Shown here: piece after piece, positions 61,360 through 64,000 of the stretch | Layout: the number at the start of each line of letters is the position of its first letter | How positions within the stretch are numbered: position 1 is the first letter of the stretch | Assembly: GCF_019375475.1 (NCBI RefSeq) | Contig: NZ_JAHXGQ010000005.1 | Span: 372,001-436,000 of the forward strand | Direction of reading: 5' to 3' | Origin: Saccharothrix obliqua | GTDB taxonomy: Bacteria > Actinomycetota > Actinomycetes > Mycobacteriales > Pseudonocardiaceae | DNA: 64,000 bases | Notes under the pieces: model-generated | Seen by the model: only the letters and a program-made list of their open reading frames with translations | Told to the model about the DNA's origin: nothing | Databases searched by the model: none | Position numbers and translations under genes: made by a program

Positions 61360-62122
61360 CCGGGACGTGGTGCGGGCGCTGCGGCCGTTCGTGCGGGCCA
61401 CCGGGCCGGTCCTGGACCGGGTCCGCGACGCCGACCTGCTCGGGTTGCGGGAGCGGGAGAGGGTCGGCGGAGGGCGCGTGGCGCGCCTGTGGGACCGGCT
61501 GGCCGAGGTGAAGGTGCCCGGCACCGCGGGGTGGGCGCGGATGGACGTGGCGCAGCGGGACGCGTGGTGGCTGAACCGCGTCGGGAGGCTCGTGTCGCTG
61601 GTGGCGGCGCTGCCCGGGGTCGGCGGCGCGCTGGCCGACCGGCTGCCGGTCCAGGCCGCGCTGGGCGCGGCGGGGCAGGGGCTGCTGCTGTCCGCGATGG
61701 CCGGTGAGCACGGGTTCACCTCGGTGGAGGACCGGGTTCGGCTCCTCGCGCACGTGTTGTTCCAGCGGGAGGTGGACGGGCGTGCTCCCGGGGAGCGGGT
61801 GGAAGAGGAGCGGGCGGAGGAGGAGCGGGCGGAGGAGGACCGGGTGGAGGAGGACCGGGTTACCGAGGAGTTGACCTCGGAGCTGGGTGTCCGGTCTACC
61901 GTGCGTGGTGTCGGGCGCACGGTGTGGAAGCTCGGCAAGGTGTTGTGGGCGTTAGAGGGGGAGCTGGACAAGCGCCCGCAGGGGCGGTTCTACCACCAGG
62001 CATTGGGGATGGTGCCGGTGGTCGGGGTCGTGGGTGACTACCTGGGGGAGCGGTCCGCGTTGCGGCGGGTGCGGGGGGAAGCGGAGAAGTGGTTCGAGCG
62101 CGAGAGCGGTGGGGTTCGGTAG
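61343..62122 (+). CDS. Uncharacterised protein with an acidic repeat
   Basis: A 259-residue protein, GTG 61343, overlapping the upstream gene by 17 bases. The first 150 residues are helical (VVRALRPFVRATGPVLDRVRDADLLGLRERERVGG in pieces; AWWLNRVGRLVSLVAALPGVGGALADRLP with a hydrophobic helix). Residues about 153-172 are four copies of a five-residue Glu/Arg unit (VEEER, AEEER, AEEDR, VEEDR). The last 80 residues include FYHQALGMVPVVGVVGDYLGERSAL, a Gly-rich hydrophobic hairpin that may insert in membrane. No family is recognised. It ends the mshB cluster. Confidence 0.7.
   Translation: MPSISDRDVVRALRPFVRATGPVLDRVRDADLLGLRERERVGGGRVARLWDRLAEVKVPGTAGWARMDVAQRDAWWLNRVGRLVSLVAALPGVGGALADRLPVQAALGAAGQGLLLSAMAGEHGFTSVEDRVRLLAHVLFQREVDGRAPGERVEEERAEEERAEEDRVEEDRVTEELTSELGVRSTVRGVGRTVWKLGKVLWALEGELDKRPQGRFYHQALGMVPVVGVVGDYLGERSALRRVRGEAEKWFERESGGVR
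61799..61858. repeat. 15-bp coding tandem repeat, four copies
   Basis: Four units of the form G(T/C)GGA(A/G)GAGGA(G/C)CGG encode the Glu/Arg repeat in the middle of the uncharacterised protein. Period and purity suggest recent expansion by slippage. Confidence 0.88.
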
Positions 62123-62510
62123 CTGCTGAGGTCGCTTGGCCGGGGTGGGCGGCTCGGCCGTTGTCTGTGCGCGCCCCCTGTCATCGGGAACCCGTCTTGC
62201 TTCCTGCTGTTCTGGGCGCGGAGAGCCCCGACCCCTTGTGCTCTTGATCTCTGCCGGCATGGTTGTCGTGGACCCGCCGTCTTCGGGGTCGCGAAGCCTT
62301 GGAGGCCCCGGTGCGCGCCAGAGACCCCGCTCCACCCGCCAGGACCTGCGCGGGTGTGGAGCGCGTACCTCGTGGAGCCGTGCCGGTGAACACCCGGGGT
62401 GTGAGCTGGAGCACGGTGCTGATTAGGCAAGCCTGAGCGTTGGACAATCGGACTCGCCGCGTACTCTCCGGCTTGCGCGGTGTGGACCAGGACAAGAGCA
62501 GGAGAGCGCA
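62123..62510. other. Intergenic region upstream of the ferredoxin gene
   Basis: About 390 bases. The first 280 hold no recognisable gene or RNA and have lower coding character. The last 100 carry the ferredoxin promoter and an iron-box-like sequence. Short open frames here lack ribosome sites. Confidence 0.4.
62423..62467 (+). promoter_or_regulatory. Ferredoxin promoter with iron-box-like inverted repeat
   Basis: TTGGAC (62440-62445) and TACTCT (62462-62467) with a 16-base spacer form the promoter. Directly upstream, TTAGGCAAGCCTGA (62423-62436) is an inverted repeat with one mismatch, resembling half of an IdeR/DmdR iron box (TTAGG...CCTAA). Iron control is plausible for a ferredoxin but the site matches the full 19-bp consensus only partly. 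Confidence 0.5.
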
Positions 62511-62837
62511 GTGACCTATGTGATCGCCCAGCCGTGCGTGGACGTGCTCGACAAGGCGTGCATCGAAGAGTGCCCCGTCGACTGCATCTACGAAGGCGAC
62601 CGGATGCTCTACATCCACCCGGATGAGTGCGTCGACTGTGGTGCTTGCGAGCCGGTGTGCCCCGTTGAGGCCATCTACTACGAGGACGACGTGCCGGACG
62701 AGTGGAAGGAGTACACGAAGGCGAACGTGGACTTCTTCGACGAACTCGGTTCCCCGGGCGGCGCCTCCAAGGTGGGCAAGGTGAGCGCGGACCCGGCCTT
62801 CGTGAAGGCTCTCCCGCCGCAGGCGTCGCACGAGTGA
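62511..62837 (+). CDS. fdxA: 7Fe-8S ferredoxin
   Basis: A 108-residue ferredoxin, GTG 62511 with AGGAG upstream. Cluster ligands: [17 protein letters not shown] at the N terminus (the 3Fe-4S pattern plus one Cys for the second cluster), then [15 protein letters not shown], the CxxCxxCxxxCP motif of the 4Fe-4S cluster. The acidic tail ([13 protein letters not shown]) is typical of the FdxA/FdxC group. It carries electrons for reductive enzymes and cytochromes P450. It overlaps dapC by 4 bases, the same gene pair as Rv1177-Rv1178. Confidence 0.94.
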   Translation: MTYVIAQPCVDVLDKACIEECPVDCIYEGDRMLYIHPDECVDCGACEPVCPVEAIYYEDDVPDEWKEYTKANVDFFDELGSPGGASKVGKVSADPAFVKALPPQASHE

Positions 62838-63916
62838 CGAAGCGGCTCCCGGACTTCCCCTGGGATTCCCTGGCAGGCCACGCCACCGAGGCGCGTTCGC
62901 ACCCCGGCGGCGTGGTCGACCTGTCCGTCGGCACGCCCGTGGACCCGGTGCCGAGGATCATCCAGGACGCCCTGGCCTCGGTGGCCGCCGAACCCGGGTA
63001 CCCGACCACGCACGGCACCGCCGAGCTGAGGCGGGCCGTGGTCGGCGCGCTGGAGCGGCGGCACGGGGTCCGGGGGCTCGACCCCGTCGCGGTGCTGCCC
63101 ACCATCGGCTCCAAGGAGCTGGTGGCGTGGCTGCCGACGTTGCTGGGACTGGGGCCCGGTGACGTGGTCGCCATCCCGGCGCTCGCGTACCCGACGTACG
63201 AGGTGGGCGCGCGGCTGTGCGGCGCGACGGTGGTGCGGCTGGCCGACGGCGAGCCGCCACCCGAGGGCACCCGGCTGGTGTGGTTGAACTCGCCGTCCAA
63301 CCCCACGGGGCGCGTCCTGCCGGAGGACGCGCTGGCGGGTGCCGTCGCGGACGCGCGCGCGGTCGGCGCGGTGGTGGCCTCCGACGAGTGCTACCTGGCG
63401 CTGGCCTGGGAGGCGTCGCCGGTGTCCGTGCTCCGGGAGTCGGTGAACGGCGGGTCGCTGACGGGCCTGCTCGCGGTGCACTCGCTGTCCAAGTCGTCCA
63501 GCCTGGCCGGGTACCGGGCGGGCTTCGTGACCGGTGACCCGGACGTGGTCGCCGGGCTGCTGGAGGTCCGCAAGCACGCCGGGATGATCGTGCCCCGGCC
63601 GGTGCAGGCGGCCATCACCGCCGCGTTGGACGACGACGAGCACGTGGCCGCGCAGCGCGCGCGGTACGGGCGGCGGCGTGAGGTGCTGCTGCCGGCGTTG
63701 AAGGACGCGGGTTTCTCGGTCGACCACTCGGAGGCCGGGCTGTACCTGTGGGCCACCCGGGGTGAGAACGCCTGGGACACCGTTGCCTGGTTCGCCCGGC
63801 GCGGGATACTGGTCGCGCCCGGGACGTTCTACGGGCCCACCGGGGACCAGCACGTGCGGATCGCGTTGACGGCTGCTGATGAGCGGGTCGCGGCTGCGGT
63901 TGAGCGGCTGGCTTGA
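62834..63916 (+). CDS. dapC: Succinyldiaminopimelate transaminase
   Basis: A 360-residue fold type I aminotransferase. It starts at GTG 62834 inside the ferredoxin stop. Blocks in order: [62 protein letters not shown] (substrate Asn), ASDECYLAL (PLP pyridine Asp), [15 protein letters not shown] with the PLP Lys, and a C-terminal VRIALTA. The sequence fits actinobacterial DapC, which makes N-succinyl-LL-diaminopimelate for lysine and peptidoglycan. Context with fdxA (Rv1177-Rv1178) supports this over generic aminotransferases. Confidence 0.9.
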   Translation: MTKRLPDFPWDSLAGHATEARSHPGGVVDLSVGTPVDPVPRIIQDALASVAAEPGYPTTHGTAELRRAVVGALERRHGVRGLDPVAVLPTIGSKELVAWLPTLLGLGPGDVVAIPALAYPTYEVGARLCGATVVRLADGEPPPEGTRLVWLNSPSNPTGRVLPEDALAGAVADARAVGAVVASDECYLALAWEASPVSVLRESVNGGSLTGLLAVHSLSKSSSLAGYRAGFVTGDPDVVAGLLEVRKHAGMIVPRPVQAAITAALDDDEHVAAQRARYGRRREVLLPALKDAGFSVDHSEAGLYLWATRGENAWDTVAWFARRGILVAPGTFYGPTGDQHVRIALTAADERVAAAVERLA

Positions 63917-63930
63917 GTTTCTTCCGCGTG

Positions 63931-64000
63931 GTGCGGGTCTCGGCCGCTGATGCTGAGCTGCTGCGGGCTGCGGTTCTGGAGTTCCGCGGGGTTGATGTTC
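63931..64000 (+). CDS. Possible start of a downstream gene, partial
   Basis: A frame open to the window edge begins at GTG 63931 (or 63928), 14 bases after dapC, and reads VRVSAADAELLRAAVLEF. The helix-like composition is plausible for a protein N terminus. There is no ribosome site and too little sequence to name it. Confidence 0.3.
   Translation, partial: MRVSAADAELLRAAVLEFRGVDV

Overview
The window is high-GC actinobacterial chromosome. GC is about 70% or more, GTG starts are frequent, and many genes sit directly behind a -10 hexamer with no leader. The gene content includes mycothiol synthesis (mshB), a PimE-like mannosyltransferase, LpqW, GuaB1, class II fructose bisphosphatase (glpX), PhoH2 and a lipid-droplet protein of the Rv1109c type. 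The gene order resembles, in compressed form, the Mycobacterium tuberculosis Rv1084-Rv1178 region (YyaL-like, hemolysin III, uppS, phoH2, fum, glpX, xseB/xseA, Rv1109c, ispH, Rv1111c, ychF, pimE, pterin dehydratase, typA, lpqW, mshB, fdxC, dapC). Together with a chaplin-like secreted protein and a TmrB-like ATPase this suggests a filamentous Pseudonocardiales (Saccharothrix/Actinosynnema-like). The genus is inference. The window is mostly core chromosome: no complete insertion sequence, CRISPR array, tRNA or rRNA was seen.

Layout. 1-6.9 kb: end of a thioredoxin-domain protein, an aberrant M1-type peptidase, TrhA, UppS, a His-rich secreted protein with a decayed duplicate beside it, a DUF885 protein and PhoH2. 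7.0-9.4 kb: a two-gene membrane operon (TRADD-N-associated membrane domain plus substrate-binding/VWA protein), the least explained system here. 9.5-16 kb: GuaB1, ATP-dependent DNA ligase, TmrB-like ATPase, NUDIX, and a MocR regulator divergent from an EamA exporter, with a MITE-like remnant in between. 16-24.5 kb: fumarase, ferredoxin-NADP reductase, L,D-transpeptidase, secreted serine protease, GlpX, exonuclease VII operon, lipid-droplet protein, IspH. 24.5-35.7 kb: a DUF6542 protein and then a repair-rich stretch: RmuC, SbcDC, an ABC exporter, an Ada/AlkA-Ogt alkylation-repair operon, YchF. 36-41 kb: PimE, pterin dehydratase, and a TPP-riboswitch-controlled thiamine ABC transporter.

41-47.7 kb: a LolA-like protein, ABC transporter and acetyltransferase operon, divergent from a two-component system, with two pairs of 11-bp-spaced direct repeats between them, and then an SRPBCC-NUDIX fusion. 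47.9-49.4 kb: a tryptophanyl-tRNA synthetase with a Trp-Trp leader peptide and attenuator, divergent from a YciI protein. 49.6-53.5 kb: TypA, behind a palindrome and a short leader ORF, and LpqW. 53.5-60 kb: a complete oligopeptide/dipeptide ABC operon. 60-64 kb: mshB, two hypothetical genes, ferredoxin, dapC.

Themes. Envelope and lipid functions (UppS, PimE, LpqW, L,D-transpeptidase, lipid-droplet protein), redox and thiol homeostasis (MshB, ferredoxin, ferredoxin-NADP reductase, IspH) and DNA repair are mixed. Regulation visible in the sequence includes the TPP riboswitch, the trp attenuator, response-regulator direct repeats, a candidate MocR operator and several strong hairpin terminators. 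Family assignments rest on motif recognition by eye; no database search was run.
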